Assembly: GCA_964521195.1 (NCBI GenBank)
Contig: CAZFRE010000006.1
Span: forward strand, 1-64,000
Reading direction: 5' to 3'
Source of the DNA: CAWDNM01 sp964521195
Lineage (GTDB): Bacteria; Actinomycetota; Coriobacteriia; Anaerosomatales; JAAXUF01
DNA: 64,000 bases
Position 1 is the first letter of the stretch. Every line of letters starts with the position of its first letter. This document shows positions 33,253-40,910 of this stretch, piece after piece. A model generated the notes under the pieces. The model saw only the letters and a program-made list of their open reading frames with translations, made no database searches and was not told the DNA's origin. The position numbers and the translations under genes are program-made.

Positions 33253-34314
33253 TTACAGCGTCTCCGTCTGAACGTCGCCGACCTCACGCGGTCGGCGAAC
33301 CCACGGCTCCCCCAGCAGCAGTGTCGCTGTCGGCCGGAAGCTGCCCAGCACCAACGTCCAGCCGACCGCGATGAGCGTGGCCAGCGCGACGTTGACCGGA
33401 AGAAACCACGCGGGCATGCCCTTCCACATCTCCACGAACGGGAAGTGTGTCACGTAGATGCCGAGCGACAACGTGCCGAGGAACGCGAGTGGTGACTTCG
33501 CCGAGTCCGGCAGATGGTAGCTCGCCGCCACGATGGCCACGACAGCACACGCGCCGATCACGATCGGTACCATCACGAGCAGCGCCCGGCCGAGAATGAA
33601 CGCCCAACCCGTCGGTGCCATGGACGCGAGACGCGCCGAGGCTACCGTCTCCGGCTCGGCCATGAGCCACAACGGGATGAAGGCGATCGCGCCTGCGACG
33701 CCCGCTCGCTCGAGGCCGGGAAGCAGGGACGGCTCGTAGCGCCTGAACAACAGGCCACCGCACACGTAGATGTAGATCCATCGCAACCAGTTGAACTGCC
33801 CGAACGAGCCGAGCACGAACACCAGCAGGATACTCGCGGCGATGACCCATGTGCGGTCGCCGCCCAGCCGCGCCAAACCCAGGACCATGAGCGCGAGCCA
33901 GAGCACGTACAGGTACCACATCCGACCCTCGAAATGCGGGTTCAGGAATATGCGCACGTAGAAGCCGAGCAGCGCTCTCACACTGTCGAACATCTCGGGA
34001 TGTTTCGTCGGTCCATAGAGCGTTTCCCACGCGACGTAGGGAACCAGCAAGCCAAGGGTGCGCCTCCTGAAGTAGTCCGGACGCAACCCGCCCGGACGCC
34101 CGAGCACGTACCCGCTGAGGAACGCGAAGAGCGGCAGCATGAAGCTGAACAGGAATGCGCGCGCGTAGACGACCCACGGGTAGTAGACGACGCCGGTCGT
34201 GGTGGAGAAGGTGAAGTACTGCCCGAGCGCGTGATACGTCACCACGCACAGGATGGCGAATCCCTTCAGCGCGTCGAGCCGCCCGTCTCTCGCGCGTGCG
34301 GAGATCGCCTTCAC
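33253..34314 (-). CDS. Membrane acyltransferase family 3 (OafA/OatA-like transmembrane domain)
   Basis: 353 aa, about ten hydrophobic helices. The N-terminus RDGRLDALKGFAILCVVTYHAL, with the RxxxxxKG...H pattern, is the signature of acyltransferase family 3. FEGRMWYLYVLWLALMVLG and LSLGIYVTHFPFVEMWKG match later family motifs. It lacks the extracytoplasmic SGNH domain of OatA/OafA, so it may act alone on a membrane or secreted glycan. It is inserted between deoC (3 bp) and recO (2 bp), an unusual place for this gene. Substrate unknown; O-acylation of a cell-wall or EPS sugar is an inference. Confidence 0.85.
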   Translation of the reverse strand: MKAISARARDGRLDALKGFAILCVVTYHALGQYFTFSTTTGVVYYPWVVYARAFLFSFMLPLFAFLSGYVLGRPGGLRPDYFRRRTLGLLVPYVAWETLYGPTKHPEMFDSVRALLGFYVRIFLNPHFEGRMWYLYVLWLALMVLGLARLGGDRTWVIAASILLVFVLGSFGQFNWLRWIYIYVCGGLLFRRYEPSLLPGLERAGVAGAIAFIPLWLMAEPETVASARLASMAPTGWAFILGRALLVMVPIVIGACAVVAIVAASYHLPDSAKSPLAFLGTLSLGIYVTHFPFVEMWKGMPAWFLPVNVALATLIAVGWTLVLGSFRPTATLLLGEPWVRRPREVGDVQTETL

Positions 34315-34317
34315 GCG

Positions 34318-35010
34318 CTACAGCCCACGCTCGCTCGCCTCGGCGATGATCTCCGCACCCGCCGAGAGGCCAAGCCTCGTGGCACCGGCTTCAAGCATCG
34401 CGAGCGCCGTGTCGAGGTCCCTGATCCCGCCGGAAGCCTTCACCCCGATGTCGGGACCGACAGTCGCCCGCATGATCTCGACATCGCGTACGCTCGCACC
34501 CCGCGGACCGAAGCCGGTGGACGTCTTGACGAAGTCGGCGCCTGCCTGCACCGCGAGCGAGCACCCGCGTGCGATCTCACGCTCGGACAGGTAGCCCGTC
34601 TCAAGGATCACCTTGACGACGGCCGCGCCTCCACTCGCCGACCGAACCGCATCGACGACGGCCCTGATGTCGTCGAGCACGAAGGCGTCCTCGCCCTCGA
34701 GCAACGCGGCGAAGTTTGCGACCATGTCGACTTCCTGACACCCCAATGCCACCAGGTGCGACGCCTCCTCCGCCTTGGATTCGGTGTTGGCGTAGCCCAG
34801 CGGGAATCCGGCCACCGAACAGACCTTGGTGCTGCTGCCCGCCAACCGCTGCGCCGCGACGGGCACGAGAAACGGCGACACGCACAGCGACGCGTAGCCG
34901 CAATCGCGATTCGCCTCGATCCACTCCGCGCCGGCGTGGTACCCGACACTGGGCTTGAGCATCGTCTGGTCCATCATCCCTGCGAGCCGGTCGACGTCCA
35001 TGGCTCTCAT
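34318..35010 (-). CDS. deoC: Deoxyribose-phosphate aldolase
   Basis: 230 aa from the ATG at 35010 (MRAMDVDRLAGMMDQTMLKP), which overlaps the era stop as ATGA; the open frame upstream belongs to the era shadow. Class I aldolase (TIM barrel) with CVSPFLVPVA, VKVILETGYLSEREI (Lys of the proton relay), DFVKTSTGFGPRGA (Schiff-base Lys) and VKASGGIRDLD. It splits 2-deoxyribose-5-phosphate into glyceraldehyde-3-phosphate and acetaldehyde. Proximity to cytidine deaminase points to deoxynucleoside catabolism. Confidence 0.95.
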   Translation of the reverse strand: MRAMDVDRLAGMMDQTMLKPSVGYHAGAEWIEANRDCGYASLCVSPFLVPVAAQRLAGSSTKVCSVAGFPLGYANTESKAEEASHLVALGCQEVDMVANFAALLEGEDAFVLDDIRAVVDAVRSASGGAAVVKVILETGYLSEREIARGCSLAVQAGADFVKTSTGFGPRGASVRDVEIMRATVGPDIGVKASGGIRDLDTALAMLEAGATRLGLSAGAEIIAEASERGL

Positions 35011-35930
35011 GCGCCCTCCCCGTACCCGAAGCGTCGGATCTGCGACGCGTCGCGACGCCAGTCCTTCTTGACCTTCACCTTCAGATCCAGGTACACCCGC
35101 CCTCCGAGCAGGCGCTCGAGGTCCACGCGCGCCTCGGTCCCGATAGCGCGGATCATCTCCCCACCCTTGCCGATGAGGATGCCCTTCTGCGAGTCCCGCT
35201 CGACGTAGATGGTTGCGAAGATGCGCGCGAGGTCCTTCTTCGTGTCGTACTCGTACTCGTCGATGCCCACACCCACGGCGTGCGGCACCTCGTCGTGAGT
35301 CATGCGCAGCACCTTCTCGCGAATGAACTCGGCGACCATCGTCTCGAGGGATTGGTCGGTCGGCATGTCCCGGGGGAACCACCGTGGTCCCGGCGGCAAG
35401 AAGCGCACGACAGCCTCGATGAAGCCTTCCACATTGAAGCCGGACACCGCCGAGAGGACGACTTCGTCGTCGAAGGCGGCGAGACCGCGCGCGACTGCGA
35501 GTTGCCGCGGTACCTGCTCCCCCTTCGCCAGATCGGCCTTCGTGACGATCAGGATCTTGCGCGCGCGGGACTTCGCGACGTGCGCGGCGACCCAGCGATC
35601 GCCCTCGCCGACAGGTTGGGTCGCGTCCACGAGCAGCGCGACCACGTCGACGTCCTCGAGAGCCTTGAGCGCCGAGCGGTTCAGCTCCTCGCCCAACGCG
35701 TCATGCGGCTTGTGCAACCCCGGAGTGTCCACGATCACTATCTGGGCATCGTCACGGTCGAGCACGGCCCGTAGACGGTGTCGGGTCGTCTGCGGCGTGT
35801 CGGAAGTGATCGCGACCTTCGTCCCGACGGCGGCGTTGGTCAGCGTCGACTTCCCGGCGTTCGGACGCCCGACAAGAGCGACGAAGCCGCTCTTGGTGTC
35901 GAGTGGTGACATGCGTGCCGTGTCAGGCAC
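35007..35930 (-). CDS. era: GTPase Era
   Basis: 307 aa from a GTG at 35930 (an ATG six codons in is an alternative). G1 GRPNAGKST, G2 region SDTPQTTRHR, G3 DTPGLHKP, G4 as TKAD (the more usual form is NKxD), then a C-terminal KH domain with ILIGKGGEMIRAIGTEAR that binds the 16S rRNA 3' end. It is essential for 30S assembly. It is 1 bp from the cdd stop and overlaps deoC by 4 bp. It is part of the ybeY-cdd-era-recO ribosome/repair neighbourhood. Confidence 0.96.
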   Translation of the reverse strand: MPDTARMSPLDTKSGFVALVGRPNAGKSTLTNAAVGTKVAITSDTPQTTRHRLRAVLDRDDAQIVIVDTPGLHKPHDALGEELNRSALKALEDVDVVALLVDATQPVGEGDRWVAAHVAKSRARKILIVTKADLAKGEQVPRQLAVARGLAAFDDEVVLSAVSGFNVEGFIEAVVRFLPPGPRWFPRDMPTDQSLETMVAEFIREKVLRMTHDEVPHAVGVGIDEYEYDTKKDLARIFATIYVERDSQKGILIGKGGEMIRAIGTEARVDLERLLGGRVYLDLKVKVKKDWRRDASQIRRFGYGEGA

Positions 35931-35931
35931 G

Positions 35932-36351
35932 CTACTTGGTCTCGTCTTGGTCCAGGAAGCCGCGTACGAACGCCTCGGGAAGCAGTTCGTCCAACGACAT
36001 CACGAGCACCTCGTCGGTGACGCCGCCCATGATCACGCGCATCTCCGGATTGAACTCGGCAAGCACCTGACGGCAGCAGCCGCACGGCGTCGTCGGCGAC
36101 TCGGAATCCCCGACGATGGCGATGGCGGTGACGTCGCGGCAGCCGGCCGATACAGCAGCGGCAAGCGCGGCACGCTCGGCGCACAACGTGGCACCATATG
36201 CCGCATTCTCGATATTGACTCCCTGGAATATCTCGCCGTCGGCGTAGACAGCAGCACCGACGCGAAACGCCGAGTACGGCGCGTACGCCTTCTCCTGCAC
36301 CTCACGCGCGAATGCGAGCAGCGCCAGGTCAGGCTGAGTCAGGTTGCGCAT
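35932..36351 (-). CDS. cdd: Cytidine deaminase
   Basis: 139 aa, the length of homotetrameric Cdd. Catalytic zinc site CAERAAL (Cys and Glu) and PCGCCRQ (two Cys), substrate loop APYSAFRVGAA and VNIENAAYG. It converts cytidine and deoxycytidine to uridine forms in pyrimidine salvage. Its 5' end overlaps the CNNM-type gene by 23 bp. The downstream neighbours era and deoC suggest co-expression. Confidence 0.95.
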   Translation of the reverse strand: MRNLTQPDLALLAFAREVQEKAYAPYSAFRVGAAVYADGEIFQGVNIENAAYGATLCAERAALAAAVSAGCRDVTAIAIVGDSESPTTPCGCCRQVLAEFNPEMRVIMGGVTDEVLVMSLDELLPEAFVRGFLDQDETK

Positions 36352-37606
36352 CGTCGTTCCTTTCGTCGGCGTCAGCCGGTTCCACCATCAACTGGCGGAC
36401 CCGCGTTCCCTCGAGCGTCTGCACTGTCAGGCGTAACCCTTCGATGGTAAGCGATTCCCCGGCCTCGGGAATCCTCCCCGCCACCTCGATGAACAGACCC
36501 CCGACCGAGTCCGCCTCGGTCTCGATGTCGGTGCCGAACAGCTCGTTGAGCTCATCGACGGGTAGTCTCGCATCTACACGATACCGCTCCGGGGACAGTT
36601 GCGTGAGAAGCGGCTCCTCTCGATCGTACTCGTCGGAGATGTCACCCACGATCTCCTCGAGCAGATCCTCCAAGGTGATGATGCCGGCCGTGCCGCCGTA
36701 CTCGTCGGCGACGATGGCGATGTGCATCCGCGTGCGCATCTCGCGAAGCAGTACGTCGACAGGGACCGTCTCAGGTACGAAGTAGGGCGCACGGGCGAGC
36801 GGGGCGATCGTCGCGTCCGCCTCCGCGAGCATCGGGGATGCCAGCAGATCCTTCGCGTACAGCACTCCCACGACCTCATCGATCGTCTCGCGATAGACGG
36901 GCAGCCGCGTGTAGCCCGTCTCCTCGATGAGTCGCACGGCCTCGCGGGGCGATGCCGTGTCCGGTAGCGCCGCGACGTCGGTCCGGGGCACCATGACCTC
37001 GCGCGCGACCTTCTCAGCGAAATCCGAGACGGCCTCCAGAAGGGCCTCCTCGGCCTCTTCGCGATCGGTGGCTTCGTCGGCCTCGGCCGACCGGTACTCA
37101 TCGCCCGTCGCCCACGCGGACACGGTCGGCTCGCCGCTCGCGACATGCACGATCCACGCCCACGGCGCGCCGAGCACACGCGCGATCGGGTACAACGCAG
37201 CCGACAAGGCGTGAGCGACGACTGCCGCATCGAGGCCGATGCGCTCAGGATTCGCGACGGCGAGCGTACGCGGCAATGCGCCTGCAAGCGCGAAGGCAAG
37301 CATCGCGAACACCACCGCAAGAACCCCTTGGAGCACCGGGCCGCGGATATCGGGCAGCAGGCCGCCGAGAACGACACCCAGTGCGGCCGCGCAGCCGCAT
37401 GCGAGGGCGAACGCAAGTGCGGACGAGGCCCGGAGCCGGTACGCACGCACACCCAGCCGCTCGAGATCCTCCGCCCCAGGCGCCTCGGCTTCCACCAGCC
37501 GGTGCAACCGTCCGGGCGGCAGGACCATGACCGCGGTCTCCGCTGCGGCGAGCACCGCAGCGGCGGCACACAGGGCGATCGTGAGGATCAGTACCACGTA
37601 GAACAC
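36329..37606 (-). CDS. CNNM/CorC-family membrane protein with CBS pair
   Basis: 425 aa. DUF21/CNNM membrane region with about four helices (starting FYVVLILTIALCAAAAVL), then a CBS pair with the conserved VMVPRTDVAAL, ETGYTRLPVYRETIDEVVGVLYAKDLL and VADEYGGTAGIITLEDLLEEIVGDISDEYD. The C-terminal CorC_HlyC domain is RVDARLPVDELNELFGTDI. Family members are implicated in Mg2+ or Co2+ efflux and in divalent-metal homeostasis; the old name hemolysin is misleading. The first ~150 residues are shorter and more Ala-rich than usual. Confidence 0.9.
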   Translation of the reverse strand: MFYVVLILTIALCAAAAVLAAAETAVMVLPPGRLHRLVEAEAPGAEDLERLGVRAYRLRASSALAFALACGCAAALGVVLGGLLPDIRGPVLQGVLAVVFAMLAFALAGALPRTLAVANPERIGLDAAVVAHALSAALYPIARVLGAPWAWIVHVASGEPTVSAWATGDEYRSAEADEATDREEAEEALLEAVSDFAEKVAREVMVPRTDVAALPDTASPREAVRLIEETGYTRLPVYRETIDEVVGVLYAKDLLASPMLAEADATIAPLARAPYFVPETVPVDVLLREMRTRMHIAIVADEYGGTAGIITLEDLLEEIVGDISDEYDREEPLLTQLSPERYRVDARLPVDELNELFGTDIETEADSVGGLFIEVAGRIPEAGESLTIEGLRLTVQTLEGTRVRQLMVEPADADERNDDAQPDSA

Positions 37607-37648
37607 GGCGGCTCCGGGGTCTGTGTGATGGACAGCGCGCCTTGCGCG

Positions 37649-38353
37649 TCAGAAGTAGAAGATCTGGAACACGGCGGTCACGAGCAGCAATCCGAGCAAC
37701 GCTCCAAGGATAACCTGAGCGATGGTGTGAGTCTCCGATTCCACACGGCTTTGAGCGAGCAGGCCCGCGATGAACAGCGCCAGCACGAACGCCGAAGCAC
37801 TCCGGGTGATGTAGCCCAGCGCGGTTGCGGCCCCCACAGCCAGCGCGGTATGTCCGCTCGGCCAGCCGCCATGCATGAACGACCCCTCACGGGACGCCGC
37901 CTTGAGGACGATGACCGCAACGCCGACAAGGCCCAGGGCGATGACGGTGAGGCTCGCAGGTGCGACCGCCACGCGCGACATCCCTCGCTGCACGAGGTCC
38001 CTGACAGGCTCGAACAGCACGAGGTAGGCGATCACCACCGCATTCAGCGATGCGATGAAGACGGCACCCGCCGCCACGTCCTTGGCCGTCTTCGCGAGCG
38101 GATCGAGTGTCTGCGTCGCGAGGTCGACCGCCGCCTCGATGGCGGTGTTCACGAGCTCCGCCACCAGCACGAGGCATATGGCGAACACGATCGCGACAAG
38201 GCTCAGTCCGCCCACGTGAAGCACCAGGCAGGCGACCAGTACCGCGGTCGCAGCGGCAACGTGTAGCCGCATGTTGCGTTGGGTCCTGAGCGCGTAGACG
38301 ATGCCCTGGATCGCGTAGTTGAAGCTCCAGAGAACGGACCTGCTGCGCAGCAT
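37649..38353 (-). CDS. Fused DgkA-type lipid kinase and PAP2-like phosphatase
   Basis: 234 aa, seven or so hydrophobic helices. Residues 1-105 match prokaryotic diacylglycerol/undecaprenol kinase (WSFNYAIQGIVYALRTQRNMRLH, LVAELVNTAIEAAVDLAT with the catalytic and metal Glu). Residues 115-234 match PAP2: GGWPSGHTAL and SRVESETHTIAQV. The final Asp of the PAP2 SRx5Hx3D motif is Gln, and the first motif is degenerate. The fusion joins opposite activities on a lipid phosphate, probably undecaprenol (phosphate). It sits between ybeY and the CNNM gene, the normal place for dgkA. Confidence 0.86.
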   Translation of the reverse strand: MLRSRSVLWSFNYAIQGIVYALRTQRNMRLHVAAATAVLVACLVLHVGGLSLVAIVFAICLVLVAELVNTAIEAAVDLATQTLDPLAKTAKDVAAGAVFIASLNAVVIAYLVLFEPVRDLVQRGMSRVAVAPASLTVIALGLVGVAVIVLKAASREGSFMHGGWPSGHTALAVGAATALGYITRSASAFVLALFIAGLLAQSRVESETHTIAQVILGALLGLLLVTAVFQIFYF

Positions 38354-38362
38354 CGGCGCGTC

Positions 38363-38836
38363 CTAGGTAGCGGCCGACCAGGCCAGCAGGAGCGCGCGCT
38401 CCCGCGCCTGCATGACCTCCGCATCGGCGTCGACCTCGTGGTCGTACCCGAGAAGGTGGAGCACTCCGTGCACCAGCAGCAGATTGAGCTCCTCCTCGAC
38501 GGTGTGGCCGTACTCCGCCGCCTGCGCCTCGGCGACCTCAGGTGCGATGACAACGTCCCCGAGCATGACCGGTTCGTCCGGCGCGGTCACCGCGCACAAG
38601 TCGTCACACTCGAACGAGAGCACGTCGGTCGGACCGTCTTTGCCACGGTAGTCGCCGTTGAGCTGCGTCATCTCGGCGAGATCAACGAGCGCGATCGACA
38701 GCTCGATGCTCGCGGATGCCTCCTCGCGCTCGAGCACGAACAGGGCGAGGCGCTCAAAGGCCGCCAGATCGAGCGGCTCAGGCTCCCGATGGCTGGTGAC
38801 GCTGATCTGCACCGACAACCCTCCTCGCTCCGTCAT
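38363..38836 (-). CDS. ybeY: Endoribonuclease YbeY
   Basis: 157 aa. The metal-binding signature LLVHGVLHLLGYDHEVDADAEVM carries the three zinc His. Upstream LNGDYRGKDGPTDVLSFEC is the second conserved block. It is a single-strand endoribonuclease for 16S rRNA 3' maturation and ribosome quality control. Its start overlaps the HD-protein gene by 59 bp if the first ATG is used, or 35 bp from the GTG at codon 9 (VQISVTSH). Both are long overlaps, so coupling is likely. Confidence 0.94.
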   Translation of the reverse strand: MTERGGLSVQISVTSHREPEPLDLAAFERLALFVLEREEASASIELSIALVDLAEMTQLNGDYRGKDGPTDVLSFECDDLCAVTAPDEPVMLGDVVIAPEVAEAQAAEYGHTVEEELNLLLVHGVLHLLGYDHEVDADAEVMQARERALLLAWSAAT

Positions 38837-39815
38837 CTCGTTTCGGGTATTCGCACCGCCCGTGATACATGCTCACGAGCATCCTTGAGTACGTCGCAAC
38901 GATCTTGTCCACGTCGCCGACCTGCAGCCCGGCCTCGTCAAGCTGGCCGTCTGCCATCTTGTCCTCGATGATTCCCCGAACAGCGGCTTCGACACGCGGC
39001 GCCGAGGGCTTCTTGAGGGCGCGGACAGCGGCCTCGCTCGAGTCAGCCAGCATGACGAGGGCCGCCTCTCGCGTCTGCGGCTTCTCGCCCTGGTAGCGGA
39101 AGTCGGCCTCGTACACGGCGGCGTCACTTGTTGCCGCCTTGTTGTAGAAGTAGGTCACCAGCGTCGTCCCGTGGTGCTGCCGGATGATCGCCTGGATGCT
39201 TTCCGGGAGACGGTACTCCTGACCCAGCGCCATACCATCGCGCACGTGTGCCGTGATGATGAGCGCCGAGAGGGTCGGCTTCGCCTCATCGTGCGGGTTC
39301 TCTCCCCCGGTCTGGTTCTCGAAGAAGTAGATGGGCCGACGTATCTTCCCGACATCGTGGAAGTACGCGCCCACCTTCGCCACGAGCGCGTCCGCGCCGA
39401 TCTGCTCGGCGCCGGCCTCGGCCAGATTCGCAGCCGCGACCGAGTGCGCGTACGTCCCCGGCGCCTTGGTCATCAGTTCGCGCATGAGCGGGTGTTCCGG
39501 GCTGGCAGCCCGCATCAGCTTGATGTCCTCCGCAAGGCCGAGGCCGTCTCGGATGAAGGGCATGAGCACGAGCGCGAACAACGTGGCCGTCGCCGCCCCG
39601 ACCGCACCCCACATCGCCGAGATCATCGCCTCGGAAGCGGGCGTACCGTCGATCATGTCGCCGATGAGCGCCGCCGCACCCCCCACCAGTACGATGGACA
39701 CCGCACTGATGGCGAGCAGGCCGAGCACCATCGCCTTGCCCTTGAAGAGCTGAGTCTTCATGCGCGCAGGCACGAACTTCATCGCGCGAGACGTGATCTC
39801 GGTGTACCGGTTCAT
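38778..39815 (-). CDS. PgpH-like HD-domain phosphodiesterase lacking the 7TMR-HDED sensor
   Basis: 345 aa. Two N-terminal membrane helices (MVLGLLAISAVSIVLVGGAAAL and WGAVGAATATLFALVLMPFI). A PgpH-type HD domain follows: APGTYAHSVAAANLAEAGAE, AYFHDVGKIRRPIYFFENQ, IITAHVRDGM, QHHGTTLVTYFY and KPQTREAALVMLADSSEAAVR. Full PgpH is about 700 aa with an extracellular 7TMR-HDED domain and seven helices; here only the last part remains. Family role: hydrolysis of c-di-AMP to pApA on the cytoplasmic side. The gene lies 8 bp after phoH, as in Firmicutes phoH-pgpH-ybeY clusters. Confidence 0.88.
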   Translation of the reverse strand: MNRYTEITSRAMKFVPARMKTQLFKGKAMVLGLLAISAVSIVLVGGAAALIGDMIDGTPASEAMISAMWGAVGAATATLFALVLMPFIRDGLGLAEDIKLMRAASPEHPLMRELMTKAPGTYAHSVAAANLAEAGAEQIGADALVAKVGAYFHDVGKIRRPIYFFENQTGGENPHDEAKPTLSALIITAHVRDGMALGQEYRLPESIQAIIRQHHGTTLVTYFYNKAATSDAAVYEADFRYQGEKPQTREAALVMLADSSEAAVRALKKPSAPRVEAAVRGIIEDKMADGQLDEAGLQVGDVDKIVATYSRMLVSMYHGRCEYPKRDDGARRVVGADQRHQPSGA

Positions 39816-39823
39816 CCCGGGCC

Positions 39824-40816
39824 TTACGCCTTGTCCCCGCCGGTGCCCGCGAGCTTCTCCTCGTGAGCGCTGTACGCGTTCACGATGCGCTGGACCAGGC
39901 GGTGACGGACGACGTCCTTTCCGGTCAGGTCGCAGAACTCGATGTCTGCCACGCCGTGAAGGATGTCACGGACCTGGCGCAGCCCGGACGCGCCCTTGGG
40001 CAGGTCGATCTGGGTCACGTCGCCGGTGATGACGAACTTCGACCCGAAGCCGAGCCGCGTGAGCACCATCTTCATCTGCTCGGGGCTCGTGTTCTGCGCC
40101 TCGTCGAGGATGACGAAGCTGTCGTTCAGGGTCCGCCCACGCATGTACGCGAGCGGCGCGATCTCGATCGTACCGCGATCGAGCAGCGACGCGGACTTCT
40201 CGGCGTCCATCATGTCGTAGAGGGCGTCGTAGAGCGGGCGCAGGTACGGGTCCACCTTCTCGGTGAGCGTGCCCGGCAGGAAGCCGAGTGACTCACCGGC
40301 CTCGACGGCAGGGCGCGTGAGGATGATGCGGCCGACCTCCTTGCGCTTGAGCGCTTCAACGGCCATCGCCATTGCGAGGTAGGTCTTGCCGGTACCGGCC
40401 GGGCCGATGCCGAACGTGACCGTGTTCTTGCGGATCGCGTCGACATAGCGCTTCTGGCCCGCCGTCTTGGGGCGGATCGCACGCCCCTTGTGCGTGAGGA
40501 TGACATCGCCGTGCAGTGCGGTAGGGCTCACGTCGCCATGCCGCATCAGCTCGATGGAACGTTCGAGCGATTCGGCGGTGAGGTGCTCACCGTGCTCGAT
40601 GAGCTGGATCATCTCAGCGAACAGCGACGACACCGTCTGCGAGTCGTGACCGCCACCTGAGATGGTTATCTGATTGCCTCGGACCGCGATGTCGGATTCG
40701 AATTGGTCCTCGATGAGGCGGAGTAGATCGTCGCCCTGACCGAGCAGCCTCGTCATGTCGACCTCGGGAGGTACGACGAGGCGGATCTGCGTGGATTCCA
40801 CGATGGTTACATGCAC
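39824..40816 (-). CDS. phoH: PhoH-like ATPase
   Basis: 330 aa. An N-terminal RNA-binding-like region (LFAEMIQLIEHGEHLTAESLERSI) is followed by the PhoH P-loop GIGPAGTGKTYLAMAMAV. Other blocks are ILTRPAVEAGESLGFLPGTL, FVILDEAQNTSPEQMKMVLTR and FVITGDVTQIDLP. PhoH proteins are cytoplasmic ATPases linked to RNA metabolism; here the link is genomic, with ybeY downstream. It is the first gene after the 94-bp gap that follows mtaB. Confidence 0.94.
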   Translation of the reverse strand: MHVTIVESTQIRLVVPPEVDMTRLLGQGDDLLRLIEDQFESDIAVRGNQITISGGGHDSQTVSSLFAEMIQLIEHGEHLTAESLERSIELMRHGDVSPTALHGDVILTHKGRAIRPKTAGQKRYVDAIRKNTVTFGIGPAGTGKTYLAMAMAVEALKRKEVGRIILTRPAVEAGESLGFLPGTLTEKVDPYLRPLYDALYDMMDAEKSASLLDRGTIEIAPLAYMRGRTLNDSFVILDEAQNTSPEQMKMVLTRLGFGSKFVITGDVTQIDLPKGASGLRQVRDILHGVADIEFCDLTGKDVVRHRLVQRIVNAYSAHEEKLAGTGGDKA

Positions 40817-40843
40817 CTCGGTTCGTCGCCGGAGAACGAGACG

Positions 40844-40865
40844 CCCGCACTCACGGACGTGCGGG
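40844..40865. terminator. Small hairpin between mtaB and phoH
   Basis: CCCGCAC / GTGCGGG, 7-bp stem with 8-nt loop, no U-tract on either strand. It may be a partial terminator or a processing site. Confidence 0.3.
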
Positions 40866-40910
40866 AAACCTCTGCAAGAAGTCTACCACCGTGCGCTGTC
40901 GCGCACAGCC

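Noticed and set aside
36329..37606. Hemolysin
   Set aside because: The CNNM-CBS-CorC architecture indicates metal homeostasis; hemolysin is a historical label.
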